DNA of 64,000 nucleotides from Diphasiastrum complanatum. Lineage: Eukaryota > Streptophyta > Lycopodiopsida > Lycopodiales > Lycopodiaceae. Shown piece after piece: positions 48,279 to 59,870 of the stretch (within the stretch, counting starts at the first letter, position 1; each line of letters opens with the position of its first letter). The translations under genes and the position numbers were made by a program. The notes under the pieces were generated by a model. It ran no database searches, had not been told where the DNA came from, and saw only the letters and a program-made list of their open reading frames with translations. The DNA lies in contig CM055110.1 of the NCBI GenBank assembly GCA_029204225.1, positions 19,696,410-19,760,409 on the forward strand, written 5' to 3'.

Positions 48279-48931
48279 TGTGAAAAACTCAGATCCAAAA
48301 GATGCTAAAGTTTCATAAAGATCTTGGCCATGGAAGTTATGCACATCTAGATTGAAAAAATGATAGAAATTGTGATGTTAAGCATACTAAACATCAACTA
48401 AACATCAAAATCTGATCATAAGCTTCCACAAACAGAAACTTGCTGTCCCTGTCCGTACTTCAGAGCCTACAACCTGCATTTCACACGTGTGAAGCCATAG
48501 CAACAAAGAAATCACAATTCTAGTGGCTAGAATGCAAGATATGAACAAAAAAGTGAGAGAGAAGAAGATGGACCTTCAAAGAGCATAACATTCATTCAAT
48601 AGAATGAAAATGAGATGTGTACATACTCGTGGAGATGGCTATTTATAGCAGCCATAGTGCCTCTTGGCCACTTGTCTTATGATAGGCTAAAATTGGGGTC
48701 CAATAGGATTCACCCATATACCTAGAAATTTGGTCAAATAGGAATGCACCAAATTATGAGCCAATAGAAGAGCTCCACACTCGACCTCCTCTAATTAATG
48801 TGACCTCAAAAGTAGTGTACACATACTTTGGGCCTCTACATACATGTATGAACCTATCTCTAACTTTTATTTGGCCATAGGCCTACAAAATCTCAAGTTA
48901 GGAAAATACTACTAGTTGACAATTTTTCACA
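48279..48931 (-). repeat. 3' LTR of the intact copia element
   Basis: Plus-strand ends are TGTGAAAAACTC and TTTTTCACA; on the minus strand it begins TGTGAAAAATTG. It carries TATAAATA (minus, 48647-48640) and a perfect 14-bp palindrome TTCACACGTGTGAA (48480-48493). Its first bases supply the gag-pol stop codon. Confidence 0.97.
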
Positions 48932-51900
48932 CTCCCTCTTCAACTAGTTTTAGCATAGATTTAGAAAGTACACCAAGACTTGTTCTATGCTTGAAAAATA
49001 AGTCCTTTCCCAATGCTTTGGTAAAGATATCAGCCACACATTCCTTTGATGGGACATGTTCAAGCTTGATCTCTTTTGCCAACACTTGTTCTCTCACAAA
49101 ATGGTAAGCCACCTCGATATGTTTGCTCCTTGCATGGAAAACCGGATTGCTTGCTAGACTTTGGGCTGAAAGGTTGTCACAAAAGATGATTGGACTCTCT
49201 GAAAAATCCAGCAAATGAAGCTCCATAATCATCCTCTTGATCCACACCATCTCCTTTGTGCATGATGTCAAAGCTTTGTACTCGGCCTCACTAGAAGAAA
49301 GTGATATAGTTGCTTGTTTCTTCGACATCCATGAGATAGCTCCATCACCTATGAAAATAGCATGTGCATTTATGGATTTTCTATCCATAAGGTCTCCTGC
49401 AAAATCTGAATCTGAAAAACCAAATAAGTTAGGTGATGAGCCTCTATAAACAATGCCAAAATCTTTTGTTCCCGAGATGTATCTCAAGATCCTCTTTCCT
49501 AGTTTCCAATGTTCTATGCTAGGATCTTGCATGAATTGGCTTAATCTACCAACACAATAAGATAAATCAGGTCTTGTGATGGTTAGATATATAAGAGAAC
49601 CTATTAGCTTCCTATAGAGAGTAATGTCCTCGAAGGATCTTTCATTACCTCTTATAGTTAGCTTTACATGTGATTCCATAGGTGTATCAATAGGATTTGC
49701 ATCTACCATATGAAATCTATTGAGAATAGAAATAGCATACTTCTCTTGTGAAATAAAAGTGATTTGAGAAGTTCTAATTACTTCTATTCCTAAGATATAG
49801 CTCAAAAGACCAAGATCATGCACTTCAAATTCCTTTTTTAGTGCTTTCTTGATATCTTCTATATCTTCCTTGTTCCCTCCACTTAAAATAATGTCATCCA
49901 CATAAATTAGAAGGATTGTAACATCATTAGCACTAATTCTAAAGTAAAGTGAATGATCATACTCACTCATAGTGAAGTTTTGAGAAAGTAGAAAAGAGTT
50001 AAGCCTAGCATACCAACTCCTTGGTGCTTGCTTAAGACCATACAAACTTTTTTGTAGAAAACACACATGATTAGGCTTGCTATGAGAAACATAGCTCTCG
50101 GGTTGCTCCATGTAGACTTCCTCTTCAAGATCACCATTCAAGAAAGCATTAGAAATGTCTAATTGCCAAAGATCCCATCCATAAAGAGTTGCAAGGGAAA
50201 TGATTACTCTTATGCTCACCATCTTTGCCACGGGTGCAAAGGTTTCCTCATAGTCAATGCCATGCTCTTGAGCATAACCTTTAGCCACCAACCTTGCCTT
50301 CAACTTGTTGATAGATCCATCTTGATTTGTCTTTACCTTGAAGATCCATTTGCATCCAATTGCACTTTTGCCCTTTGGAAGCTCCACCAATCTCCATGTG
50401 TTGTTCTTCATAAGTGCTTCAAACTCAAGATCCATTGCTTGGATCCATTCCTCTTCTTGCCTTGCTTCATCTACACATGAAGGTACATCAAAAGAAGTTA
50501 GGAAAGCATAGTTGGATCCATCCACCACTTGCTTACCTTTGCCATCATAAGTGAGCCTTGAGGGTTTCACTTTATGCCTTGGAGTTCTCCTTGGAATTTG
50601 ACTTGAAGAGGCTTCTTCAACATCCACATCCAATGTGTCATCAACTCCATTGTCATCAAGCACATTAGTTGCAACAACACCATCATCACTTGAAACAACT
50701 TTTGGAATGTTACCTTCATCAAAAATGACATCCCTACTTGTGAACACTTTCTTGATTGAAGGAACATAAATCCTATATGCTTTGCTTACTTCACTATAAC
50801 CAACAAAAATGCCCTTTCTTGAAGATGGATCCTCCTTAGTTCTATCATCAAGAGTAATGTTGAAGTAGCAAATGCATCCAAAAGTTCTTAGAAACTTGAC
50901 ATTAGGCTTCGTACCAAACAAAGCTTCAAAAGGGGTTTTTCCTTCCAATACAACACTTGGCCATCTATTGCATAGGAAATTTGCACACAACAAAGCATCA
51001 CTCCAAAAAGGTTTAGGAAGATTAGCATTCAATCTCATTGCCTTTGCACTCTCACACAAGGTTCTATTCTTCCTCTCGGCCACTCCATTTTGTTGTGGTG
51101 TTCTTGGACATGTGTACTCCCTCTTGATCCCATGCTCATCGCAAAAGGCTTTGAATTTGTTAGAAATGTATTCACCACCATTGTCGCTCCTCAAGCATTT
51201 GATTTTGGTTGTAAATTGAGTCTCAATAGCAACTTTGAACTTGACAAACACATCAAACACCTCATCCTTGCTCTTTAGTAGATAAACCCAACAAAATCTA
51301 CTAAAATCATCAATGAAAGTTACATACATCTTAGCACCTCCATTGCTAATTGTAGTAACACCATGAATATCCGAATGCAAGAGAGAAAAAGGCATCTTAG
51401 ATCTAGATATAGATCTAGTATATGGCAATCTATGTGATTTAGACAAAGCACATTCTTCACAAACATGATTCAAGCAAGTAAGAGACTTGGGAAGTCCCCT
51501 TACTACCTCCTTTTTGGCTATTACCTCCAAGGCCTTGTAGTTGAGATGTCCCATCCTTTTATGCCATACCTCTTGAATTGACATTTGTTCATTTGCCATG
51601 CATCCAACTTGGTTAGCAACAACACATGCATCAAGCTTGAACAATTTCCCTTGCCTTTTCCCTTTTGCAATGATACTACACCCCTTTTTGATCAAGCAAG
51701 CATCACCATCAAACTCAACTTTGAATCCTTTGTCAAGCATTTGGCTTACACTAAGTAAGTTCTTGGTAATGGATGGAATGAGCAAAACATCTTTCAATTC
51801 TATATTCCTATTTGTAGAAAGTGAAATAGGAATTGTGCCAATCCCCTTGATTGCACACTCACCATCATTTGCGGTATAGATTACCTTCCTATCACCATCA

Positions 51901-52877
51901 AATGCCATTAAAGATGAAAAATACTCTTTATGATATGTCATATGAGAAGTGGCTCCACTATCAATCCACCAAGGATCAATGTCTCCATGATTAGCCAACA
52001 AGCAAGATGACATAACAAAAGCATCATTTGAAAGAAGCTCATCCCCACCCTCATCAATAGTTAGATTGGTTTGCTTTTCCCCTTGATCCCTCTTTTTCTT
52101 AAAACAATCACTAGCAAAATGCCCTTTGACTCCACAATAGAAACATTTTAGCTTAGATCTATCCTTCTTTTTGCCAAAAGTAGAGTGCTCACCTTGGTCT
52201 TGCCCTTTAGACCAATTGCTTTTACCTTTGCCCTTGAACTTGCCTTTAGAGAACATTGCCTCCTCTTCTCCTCCTTGAGATGTAGAAGATGCTCCCACTC
52301 TTGCTTGCAACCTGAATTCTTCAGCCAACAAGACCTCTTGCAAGTCTCCAACACTTGGTAAACATTTTTGGATAGCATAACTTTGAACAAGATTAGCATG
52401 ATCATCCAACAAGCCATTGAGAATCACTTGAACAAGCTCCTCATTATTTATGCCATCATTAATGCATGCTAACTCATCATTCAATGCTTTAACTCTCAAA
52501 ACAAAAGCATGTCCATTCTCACTCTTCTTTTGCATACAAGAAAAGATTTGCCTTCTTAAAGTCAACACTCTAGAAGTAGACTTGGATTCATAAACCTTCT
52601 TCAAGGCTTCCCAAGCTTCACTAGATGATGTGCACTTACCAACCTCTTTGATAAGCTCATTTGTCACATTCATCTTGATCATGTGAAGGGCTTTCTTTGC
52701 CCTCTTGTCATACCTCAATTGTTCTTGAGGTGCCAAAGGTCTCTCCTCCACACCTACAACAATATCCATCAACTCATTCATCTCAAGCAAAGACTCCATC
52801 CTTACTTTCCAAGTAGAATAGTTGAGGGAGGTAAGCCTATCATTGCTTTCCAACATGTAGCCTCCATTTGTAGCCAT
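48927..52877 (-). CDS. Ty1/copia gag-pol polyprotein, intact
   Basis: 1,316 residues in one frame. Gag: DUF4219/UBN2-type region (about 8-200), then the zinc knuckle CFYCGVKGHFASDC at 245-258. Protease: DSGATSHM at 306-313. Integrase: HHCC zinc finger (H439, H444, C473, C476) and catalytic D503, D565 and E601 (the DNGGEY and NGVAERKNR contexts). Reverse transcriptase: from NTWRLVELP near 826, WQLDISNAFLNGDL at 904-917 and catalytic YVDD at 992-995. RNase H: D1156, E1197 and D1234 with the ADIFTKAL end near 1282. The PR-IN-RT-RH order defines copia. The start ATG at 52877 lies in an A-x-x-ATGG context, about 600 bases after the primer site. The stop codon TGA (48929-48927) lies inside the 3' LTR. 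No stop or frameshift was found, so the protein may be functional. Confidence 0.97.
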   Translation of the reverse strand: MATNGGYMLESNDRLTSLNYSTWKVRMESLLEMNELMDIVVGVEERPLAPQEQLRYDKRAKKALHMIKMNVTNELIKEVGKCTSSSEAWEALKKVYESKSTSRVLTLRRQIFSCMQKKSENGHAFVLRVKALNDELACINDGINNEELVQVILNGLLDDHANLVQSYAIQKCLPSVGDLQEVLLAEEFRLQARVGASSTSQGGEEEAMFSKGKFKGKGKSNWSKGQDQGEHSTFGKKKDRSKLKCFYCGVKGHFASDCFKKKRDQGEKQTNLTIDEGGDELLSNDAFVMSSCLLANHGDIDPWWIDSGATSHMTYHKEYFSSLMAFDGDRKVIYTANDGECAIKGIGTIPISLSTNRNIELKDVLLIPSITKNLLSVSQMLDKGFKVEFDGDACLIKKGCSIIAKGKRQGKLFKLDACVVANQVGCMANEQMSIQEVWHKRMGHLNYKALEVIAKKEVVRGLPKSLTCLNHVCEECALSKSHRLPYTRSISRSKMPFSLLHSDIHGVTTISNGGAKMYVTFIDDFSRFCWVYLLKSKDEVFDVFVKFKVAIETQFTTKIKCLRSDNGGEYISNKFKAFCDEHGIKREYTCPRTPQQNGVAERKNRTLCESAKAMRLNANLPKPFWSDALLCANFLCNRWPSVVLEGKTPFEALFGTKPNVKFLRTFGCICYFNITLDDRTKEDPSSRKGIFVGYSEVSKAYRIYVPSIKKVFTSRDVIFDEGNIPKVVSSDDGVVATNVLDDNGVDDTLDVDVEEASSSQIPRRTPRHKVKPSRLTYDGKGKQVVDGSNYAFLTSFDVPSCVDEARQEEEWIQAMDLEFEALMKNNTWRLVELPKGKSAIGCKWIFKVKTNQDGSINKLKARLVAKGYAQEHGIDYEETFAPVAKMVSIRVIISLATLYGWDLWQLDISNAFLNGDLEEEVYMEQPESYVSHSKPNHVCFLQKSLYGLKQAPRSWYARLNSFLLSQNFTMSEYDHSLYFRISANDVTILLIYVDDIILSGGNKEDIEDIKKALKKEFEVHDLGLLSYILGIEVIRTSQITFISQEKYAISILNRFHMVDANPIDTPMESHVKLTIRGNERSFEDITLYRKLIGSLIYLTITRPDLSYCVGRLSQFMQDPSIEHWKLGKRILRYISGTKDFGIVYRGSSPNLFGFSDSDFAGDLMDRKSINAHAIFIGDGAISWMSKKQATISLSSSEAEYKALTSCTKEMVWIKRMIMELHLLDFSESPIIFCDNLSAQSLASNPVFHARSKHIEVAYHFVREQVLAKEIKLEHVPSKECVADIFTKALGKDLFFKHRTSLGVLSKSMLKLVEEGV
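48932..48944 (-). other. Polypurine tract
   Basis: The minus strand reads GTTGAAGAGGGAG against the 3' LTR. The tract is also coding: it specifies the last residues of the polyprotein (V-E-E-G-V). Confidence 0.85.
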
Positions 52878-53474
52878 GTTGCAATGATTGATCTCTGATC
52901 TTTGACCTGTTCCAATGCACTAAGCACTCTCTTGAATCAACAAATGAAACACAAGAAGAAATCACAAAGATTTGGAACCTAAAACCTTACTTTTTCTCTC
53001 TTTTCCTCACTTTTTCCTTAATTTTAGCCACTAGTTTTATGATTTCTTGATCAAACCAAGACCAAACCTCAATATACTTGCTTTTCCCTCACTCCTAAGA
53101 TTGAAATACACTCTTGAATCATTCAGCAAACTGAAAATCAGAGGGTTACATCAATTTTGAAGTTTTTGACATGAAGAAGCAAGAAATTGAATCAAAAAAC
53201 TATATGCTAGAATGGAAAACTAATAGGATCTTGTTGGATCTTGCATCTCCCTCTTTCCAAAACAATTTTTGTCTCCTTATTCTGATAAGTACAGAGGGAA
53301 TTCGCCCTACTTCAATTGAAATGCATACAAATGATGTTTTGATCACAAAGATCCAATTTCTACACATAAATCAACAAGATTTTTAGCTAGAAACTTGATT
53401 GGAATGCTACAAAAGCAAACTCGCCCACAAATCTCTTCTAAATCTGGCAAAACCTGCACATTTGGCCGCCTAAT

Positions 53475-53486
53475 GCTCTGATACCA
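53475..53486 (-). other. Primer-binding site, initiator tRNA-Met
   Basis: The minus strand reads TGGTATCAGAGC immediately after the 5' LTR with no spacer. Confidence 0.95.
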
Positions 53487-54139
53487 TGTGAAAAACTCAG
53501 ATCCAAAAGATGCTAAAGTTTCATAAAGATCTTGGCCATGGAAGTTATGCACATCTAGATTGAAAAAATGATAGAAATTGTGATGTTAAGCATACTAAAC
53601 ATCAACTAAACATCAAAATCTGATCATAAGCTTCCACAAACAGAAACTTGCTGTCCCTGTCCGTACTTCAGAGCCTACAACCTGCATTTCACACGTGTGA
53701 AGCCATAGCAACAAAGAAATCACAATTCTAGTGGCTAGAATGCAAGATATGAACAAAAAAGTGAGAGAGAAGAAGATGGACCTTCAAAGAGCATAACATT
53801 CATTCAATAGAATGAAAATGAGATGTGTACATACTCGTGGAGATGGCTATTTATAGCAGCCATAGTGCCTCTTGGCCACTTGTCTTATGATAGGCTAAAA
53901 TTGGGGTCCAATAGGATTCACCCATATACCTAGAAATTTGGTCAAATAGGAATGCACCAAATTATGAGCCAATAGAAGAGCTCCACACTCGACCTCCTCT
54001 AATTAATGTGACCTCAAAAGTAGTGTACACATACTTTGGGCCTCTACATACATGTATGAACCTATCTCTAACTTTTATTTGGCCATAGGCCTACAAAATC
54101 TCAAGTTAGGAAAATACTACTAGTTGACAATTTTTCACA
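53487..54139 (-). repeat. 5' LTR of the intact copia element
   Basis: Exact counterpart of 48279-48931, offset 5,208 bp. It contains the promoter candidate TATAAATA (53855-53848, minus strand) and the TTCACACGTGTGAA palindrome at 53688-53701. Confidence 0.97.
53848..53855 (-). promoter_or_regulatory. TATA box of the intact copia LTR
   Basis: TATAAATA on the minus strand, about 370 bp from the primer-site end of the 5' LTR. It is the clearest TATA-like element in the LTR, so transcription of the element probably starts about 30 bp downstream. Confidence 0.55.
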
Positions 54140-54144
54140 AATGA

Positions 54145-55320
54145 CTACTTGTTTCACTGTAGCAAATGCACAACCACATAAAACTCCGACTCAGATCTAG
54201 ACTCTCATGACAAGGCAACATGCAAGTCCATACACACTCATGCAAACCAACACGAATGATAAAGTGTCAAATACATGACCAAGGCTTGCCCTTAAGTGGT
54301 ATCCTGTCGTACCAACACCTGTGCCACCTGTAGATCCATTGCTACACCACTGGTCACCAAATCAGGTCTCCAACGATTGCCCACACTTGTAACCAAGATG
54401 TCCTCACGTCTAAGCATATCACATATATGTCCTCATACATCATCCAAGATCAACCATCTCGAACCAATGAGCGCTCCAAGCCTCATCCATGATGTATCTC
54501 CCAAACAAAGCTATGATCCAAGCCGCTTTGCCCTAACATCCTGTCCAATAAGCCCTGAAAGCTGATCCCCATCCATTCCCCATGCTCCAAGAAGAAGAGT
54601 CTACCAAGGACTCAATGAATGAATGTACACAAACCTCACCATCGGCTATACCTGAGTAGCTCGCCCACCTCCCAGAGATACTGATGATGATCTGCCTGTC
54701 CTACATCCCATGTAGGTTCAACTTTCCATGCTTGACGTTGCCAACTCTGATTTGACCAGTACATAGGCCTCCCACCAAGGAGCCTATCTCACTAACACTG
54801 TATCCATCATAGCGTCCAAGCCAAAGCAAATGCAAACTAGATCCACTATCGTGATGAATAACTCACCCACGATCCACAACATATCAGGTAGGATAGCTCC
54901 AAAACCCTATACCTTGTACCATCTGATCACCAAGTATCCATTACCCGCTGATAGCTCTCCAAGAATTTGTCCACCTATAGTGCAACTAGACTCCAAACGA
55001 AGATCGAAGCTCAACCGTCACAGCTTCATCTACGGGTGCAAAGGTGGCTACAAAGTTGGCACATCTTCATAACTCAAATCAACGAAGTAGGAACAGGACG
55101 GACGGACTCCATGGATGAAGAAGACAACAAATTAAAAGTCATTGGCAATGACTTAAGCAGTTCTTGAAATCATTGATTAAAATTAAAGGCCACTTCCTTC
55201 CTCTGTTTTCTATATATAGAGGATGAGCGAAAAAAGGATGGTTAGATAGGTTAAGTAATTGGATGATGAATGTGAGGATGATGAAAAGTCGTTCGCTAGT
55301 AAGTGAGAATCAAATGAGTT
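54145..55320 (-). other. Continuation of the older element interior, no domain recognised
   Basis: Sequence right of the nested copia element. Composition is similar to 47839-48278 (C-rich on the plus strand, many CATCC and CCAC words). No gag or pol motif could be read on either strand and no matching 5' LTR is seen to the right. Confidence 0.4.
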
Positions 55321-55327
55321 GATCAAT

Positions 55328-55329
<2 letters not shown>

Positions 55330-55363
<34 letters not shown>

Positions 55364-55373
55364 TAGATAGAAG
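55330..55373. repeat. (CA)n microsatellite followed by (GATA)n
   Basis: About fifteen CA units followed by three GATA units. Confidence 0.95.
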
Positions 55374-55536
55374 TGTATGCTAGTAAGTGCCACTTACCTT
55401 CGTTTGTAAAAGATAGAGTTTCTCTTGTGGTAACGCACTGTGTGGTATGCCAAACAGCACTCAGAGGATCATTGTAATCAAACAAATGTTTTTCTTATCT
55501 CTTGTCTACTATGTATAATCTTTGAATGCATTATGC

Positions 55537-55705
55537 TTGTTGAATGCTCTTACAAGATCACTCGTTATTTGTTTTTCACACAAAGTCTCGTTATAACTAA
55601 ATCATTAGTAGGTCAGCAGTGTCTGTCTTCAGCTTGGAAGATGATAGGTCTTAATTAGAAGCAGTAGCTACAGTTAAGAGTTCGACTCTATCTAGGCACA
55701 TCAGG
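55537..55705 (+). repeat. LTR-type repeat also present at 42597-42715
   Basis: Both copies start TGTTGAATGCT and share CAGCAGTGTCTGTCT, a CTTGGAAG/CTCTGGAAGG block, and GCAGTAGCTACAG or its variant, in the same orientation. At 42.6 kb the copy lies 150 bp before a copia primer site, so this is likely the end of an LTR. Confidence 0.7.
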
Positions 55706-55959
55706 AATCTATCAAAGAACAACATATACCAAATAGCAAGATCACAAGAAGCTCATCTCTCACTGATTGATCACAACATTGATAGAGACTCATAGCGTAT
55801 CTCTCTCTATCCAACGTTAGGATTCTTCAAGTCGAATCAGAAATCCAAAAAAAAAAAAAAAACCTCTCTAGATTCCAACAGTTGGAACCTATATCTATTC
55901 ACGCCTCAACTATTTCGATTGCATCAACCTCAACTTCATCGAACAAATCCAATGAATTG

Positions 55960-58900
55960 CTGATGGAACAGATCATGAAGCTACGTAAGTAGTAGATGGA
56001 ACAACTCATAGCCCAGTTTGACAAAAAACTAAAGGCTATTCAAAATACTACAGCACTACAATCATAGCCTTATCGGCAATAGTACCCTTGATAGGACAAT
56101 GTTTGGTGTCTGATATGTACCCAGAACCACACTTTTAATGAGTGTCTAGAAAGTTGATGCATCATGATAATGCTATCTGTGCAATGCATCCTTGCATGAC
56201 ACTACTTACTGTTCCTATAAGCCATGGATCATGTATTAGAAGAGAGCTCAGTTCCAAACTTCTTTTGCTTGATATGAGAGAGCACCTAATATAGCACCAA
56301 GGCTTGGACCAATCCCTCAGCATTTGAGAATGGCACTACCAACACCACCATGGCTGAACAATTATCAACCAGATCAGGTGAATCTCACGGTGGTGGAAAC
56401 TGAAATATTTTTCCAATAGGAAATGCAACAATGGTATGGACCTGATGAAAATTTTGTTGATTTTTCCATTAATGGGTATTTACGTCACATATGTTGCACA
56501 ACCACAATGCCAAGGGGATAGAATGTATGGATGCTACGGATGTGGAGAAGGACATAGGATTGTCGAATGTCCAAACAAAGGAGTTTATATGCCCTTCTGT
56601 TGTGAATATGGATATGGACACTGTTACAAGAATTGTCCATTGAGAGCTAGCACTAGTGTACCCTTGAACTGGATTGCAGTTCAATCAACAAACGCAAGCA
56701 CAAAAAGTACAATAAGGTAGCTCCATCTTCACCACACTCTATATAAGTGCCAGCTGATCAACCTTCAACATCAGGAAGAGTAGATACACCTTATCCATAT
56801 GTGAAGGAAGAGCAAAAGCAATATCAGAAGATCATTGAATACAAGAAGCACATGCCAAGGACGTTAGTAAAGCTATAAAGCAACCAACAGCCCCTCGAGA
56901 TACTTCACCCAGAAGATATCAACAAGTGATGTCACTACAACGTTCACCACACAAATATGATTTGAACATGTGACTACACCATTGAGAAGAACCATTCCAT
57001 ATGTCTAAACCTGAAGCTCCAAGGATGGAATTACTAACAAGCATCTTATCTAGTAAAATGAACATCTCTATTGGAAAATTCCTTCGACTTGCACCTCCAG
57101 CAAAAGCTATCTTGTTAGATTAGCTGAACACTAAGCCAGACACAACTATGCAAAATCACTCTTCCTATCAACCACAAAATCTTCAAAGAAGAAGTTGTTG
57201 TAGTAGATGGAGGATCAAATGTTAGTCTTATCTCCACTACTTTATAGGATAAATGGGGTCTACAAGGCCTGAAAGCTGCCAAGTTCACCATCAAATTGGT
57301 TGATCATCGTGTGTGCGACCAAAGAAAATTGTAGATGACATACTAGTCAAGATAGCAGGGGTACAATTTGTCATCACATTTGTGGTGATGGACATTCCTG
57401 AAACACCCACTGCCTACTGGATTTTTTTGGGTATTGCCTTAGCAAATTTATTTACTTTCCAAGTAGTGGCTACTTGGGTACCACCTTAGCCACACTTTAA
57501 TTAATTTCTATTCCGAGCACCAGTTGGTAAGCCTTGGTGCTCCCTTTTATTAATATTTTTATCTCACAGTTGTTAAGCTTTGTAGAACTTAGAAGGTGGA
57601 TGACCGGTCTACCACTATACTACGCACGAACCCCTCATTAGACCTAGCCACATAGAAAGTAAAAATACTTCCAATAAACATTGATCGCTCAAAAGCTACA
57701 ATGGGTGTTCACCATGGTTCACAAACTAACACCATTTTTGTGGATGGATGCATTGATAACAGTTGACTGTATGGTTGGGAATACATTTAATCCATATCCA
57801 AATCCGGATTTAGAATCTAGCATATCACCACATGAGGATTCACCTTGGACACGCCGATCTCGTATGGGGTGAACATGGTGATTGTAGCATGGCTATCAAC
57901 GAAATCTATTCCAAAACATGTTGAAGATGATCTAGTTCCTTGGCAACATGCATTGTCTTACGACGACAAAGTTGAATTGACAAACGAGTAGATCCTATAC
58001 CACATGGATCCTATGCACTATGGACTTCAGCGAATACCAATTCATCCATCTTAGAAGTCCCCATGTGCTACAGTCTCCAAGACGTCACCACTGAAAGCAC
58101 ATGTACCAAAGAAGAATCAACAAAAATAGAGATACAATCAGTTGATCAAGTGGAGCGACTTATAGGAGAGGCCATAGCAATAGTGGATGTTGACATTCAG
58201 AAGTGAATGCCAAAGAGCCTCACCAGAAGTGAGCAAAAATGTAGCAACCATCAACGATGTACATAGGAAGAAGAAAGTTGTTGAGCCTCTAGCTCAAGGG
58301 TCATCAGACCAAGCTTTGATATTAGCTTTAGGAATGTCATAAACAATGCACAAATTATCACTCACGAATCACGCTAAGATCAAGTTTTTGAAAGAAGAAC
58401 CGAGTAGAGCACCAACCCATGATGTGCCAGAAAACTTCAAGAGTTATACCTTGGACAGCGTGGTGATAATGCTACCAAAGCACAATAGGAGCTTGATGCA
58501 AATCAAGAGAAAGAAGAACAAGTCTATGAGGGACCTGCTCGCACACAACTGATGAATCTAACTAAGCCAGGTGAAGAAGACAAGATTGGTCATGTGGGAG
58601 CTCACGCCCACATAATTTACCAAGCTGCAGAAGTTATTGATGAAATATAAAGAATGCTTTGCATGGGGTTACAAAGATCTAAAAGGAATTCCACCATCTG
58701 TGGTTTAGCATACCATACATTTGGTTTACTGTTGCAACCCGAACTGCACCAAGCTGATCAAACAAGAGTTGCAAAAGCTACTCGATGCGGATTTCATCTA
58801 TGAAATCGTGCACACAAAATGGGTGCATAGTCATTGTCCCCAAGAAGAATAGCAAAATGTGGATCTGAGTCAATTTGAAGGCACTCAACGTTGTGACACA

Positions 58901-58995
58901 GAAGGACCACTTTCCCTTACCATTCCCAAAGAGCATATTGGATCGAGTAGCTAGAGCATAAGTCTACAATTTTTTGGAGGATACGGTATACAGTT
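55960..58995 (+). pseudogene. Heavily degraded Ty3/gypsy element (gag, protease, start of RT)
   Basis: Gag remnants include NVWCLICTQNHTFNEC (about 56105) and a double zinc knuckle CYGCGEGHRIVEC plus CCEYGYGHCYKNC (56530-56650). A protease-like VVDGGSNVSLIS (about 57200) follows; the active site reads DGG rather than DSG or DTG. ENFKSYTLDSVVIMLP lies near 58430. The start of a reverse transcriptase begins about 58610: YKECFAWGYKDLKGIPPS, then ELQKLLDADFIYEI and DHFPLPFPKSILDRVA after a frameshift. The RT is cut off near 58990, before its catalytic YxDD. Stops are frequent in every domain. Confidence 0.75.
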
Positions 58996-59075
58996 AGAAT
59001 ATTAAGTGCAAGGGCACTGGCAACCTACGTGTATAAGCCCAACCCAATGGGCACGCCAATAGGATTTGTAGAACT
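58996..59075. repeat. Dispersed repeat matching 24716-24785 in inverse orientation
   Basis: TATAAGCCCAACCCAATGGG and CCAATAGGATTTGTAGAAC are shared with the reverse complement of the 24.7-kb site. It begins just where the gypsy reverse transcriptase breaks off, so it probably marks the end of an inserted element. Confidence 0.65.
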
Positions 59076-59540
59076 AGGAATAAGTGACTTGGGTGTAAAA
59101 TATTTAAAAATACCAAAGTCAAGTTCACATGATTCTAAGTTGCAAGAACTCACATGATTTATGTGAGGACTCTCTCACTCCAAATTGGACTCACATGATT
59201 CATGTGAGGGCACCCTTCCCAATTTGGAACCATTGGGTTTTCCGTGAAGGGATTGGATTAAAATCCTTGCCAATTAAAATTAGCCAAGAACCTTCCTCCT
59301 CTTTGACGAATTTATAGCTCTTTCCAAATGCAACCAACGACAAATTCATGGACAATCCTTTTTCTTCCAGGATCGGATCTTCTCACACATCTGCCACCAT
59401 GGTAGAAGAAAATACAATTTGAGGACTGGTGGGCTAGGGACACCACCTGCTTGATCCTATCAGGATGATGGCCGAATCAATTCCCGAATTGATTCCCTTT
59501 GTTGAGTATCTCCTTGCTCTCTCTCAAATTTTGAACCAAA

Positions 59541-59552
59541 GCTCTGATACCA
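59541..59552 (-). other. Primer-binding site
   Basis: The minus strand reads TGGTATCAGAGC immediately left of an LTR beginning TGTTAGAAATTC at 59553. The element interior would extend leftwards (59.08-59.54 kb), but only leader-like sequence is seen. Confidence 0.85.
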
Positions 59553-59870
59553 TGTTAGAAATTCAACTTGTTCATACAAGCAACCAAGATAAGATTCCTA
59601 TTGTGATTAAACATTAGCCAAACACCTGGGAGAGAACATAAGTGATGATAAACTCCAACTATGTGCCATTGTAAATGTGGTATATATTTCAGCATCCATG
59701 TCTTCATCTAACAATGAAAAACCAGCTTTTAAAGCAATTTACTAAATGATTTCTCTAAATATGGTAAAAGTACCCAACACCTATCTATAGCAAAATTTGT
59801 GCTCTAGGCATGACCTTATGGGCCCTAATTAAACCTAGATAAGAACTAGGGACAATCGAGGCATAATTAA
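59553..59870 (-). repeat. Probable 5' LTR of a further copia-type element (right end unknown)
   Basis: It begins with the common copia LTR terminus TGTTAGAAATTC, next to the primer site. It is AT-rich with a TGGTATATATTTC block. The far end could lie anywhere between about 59850 and 60300; the stated end is approximate. Confidence 0.5.

Larger units (their letters stand above)
48279..54139 (-). mobile_element. Intact Ty1/copia retrotransposon (5,861 bp)
   Basis: Two 653-bp LTRs (48279-48931 and 53487-54139) look identical base for base. The pentamer AATGA flanks both sides (48274-48278 and 54140-54144). A primer site for initiator tRNA-Met lies directly against the 5' LTR, a polypurine tract lies directly against the 3' LTR, and one uninterrupted gag-pol frame fills the interior. 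Every structural requirement for autonomous transposition is visible. It sits inside the interior of an older element whose 3' LTR is at 47369. Identical LTRs imply a recent insertion. Confidence 0.97.
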
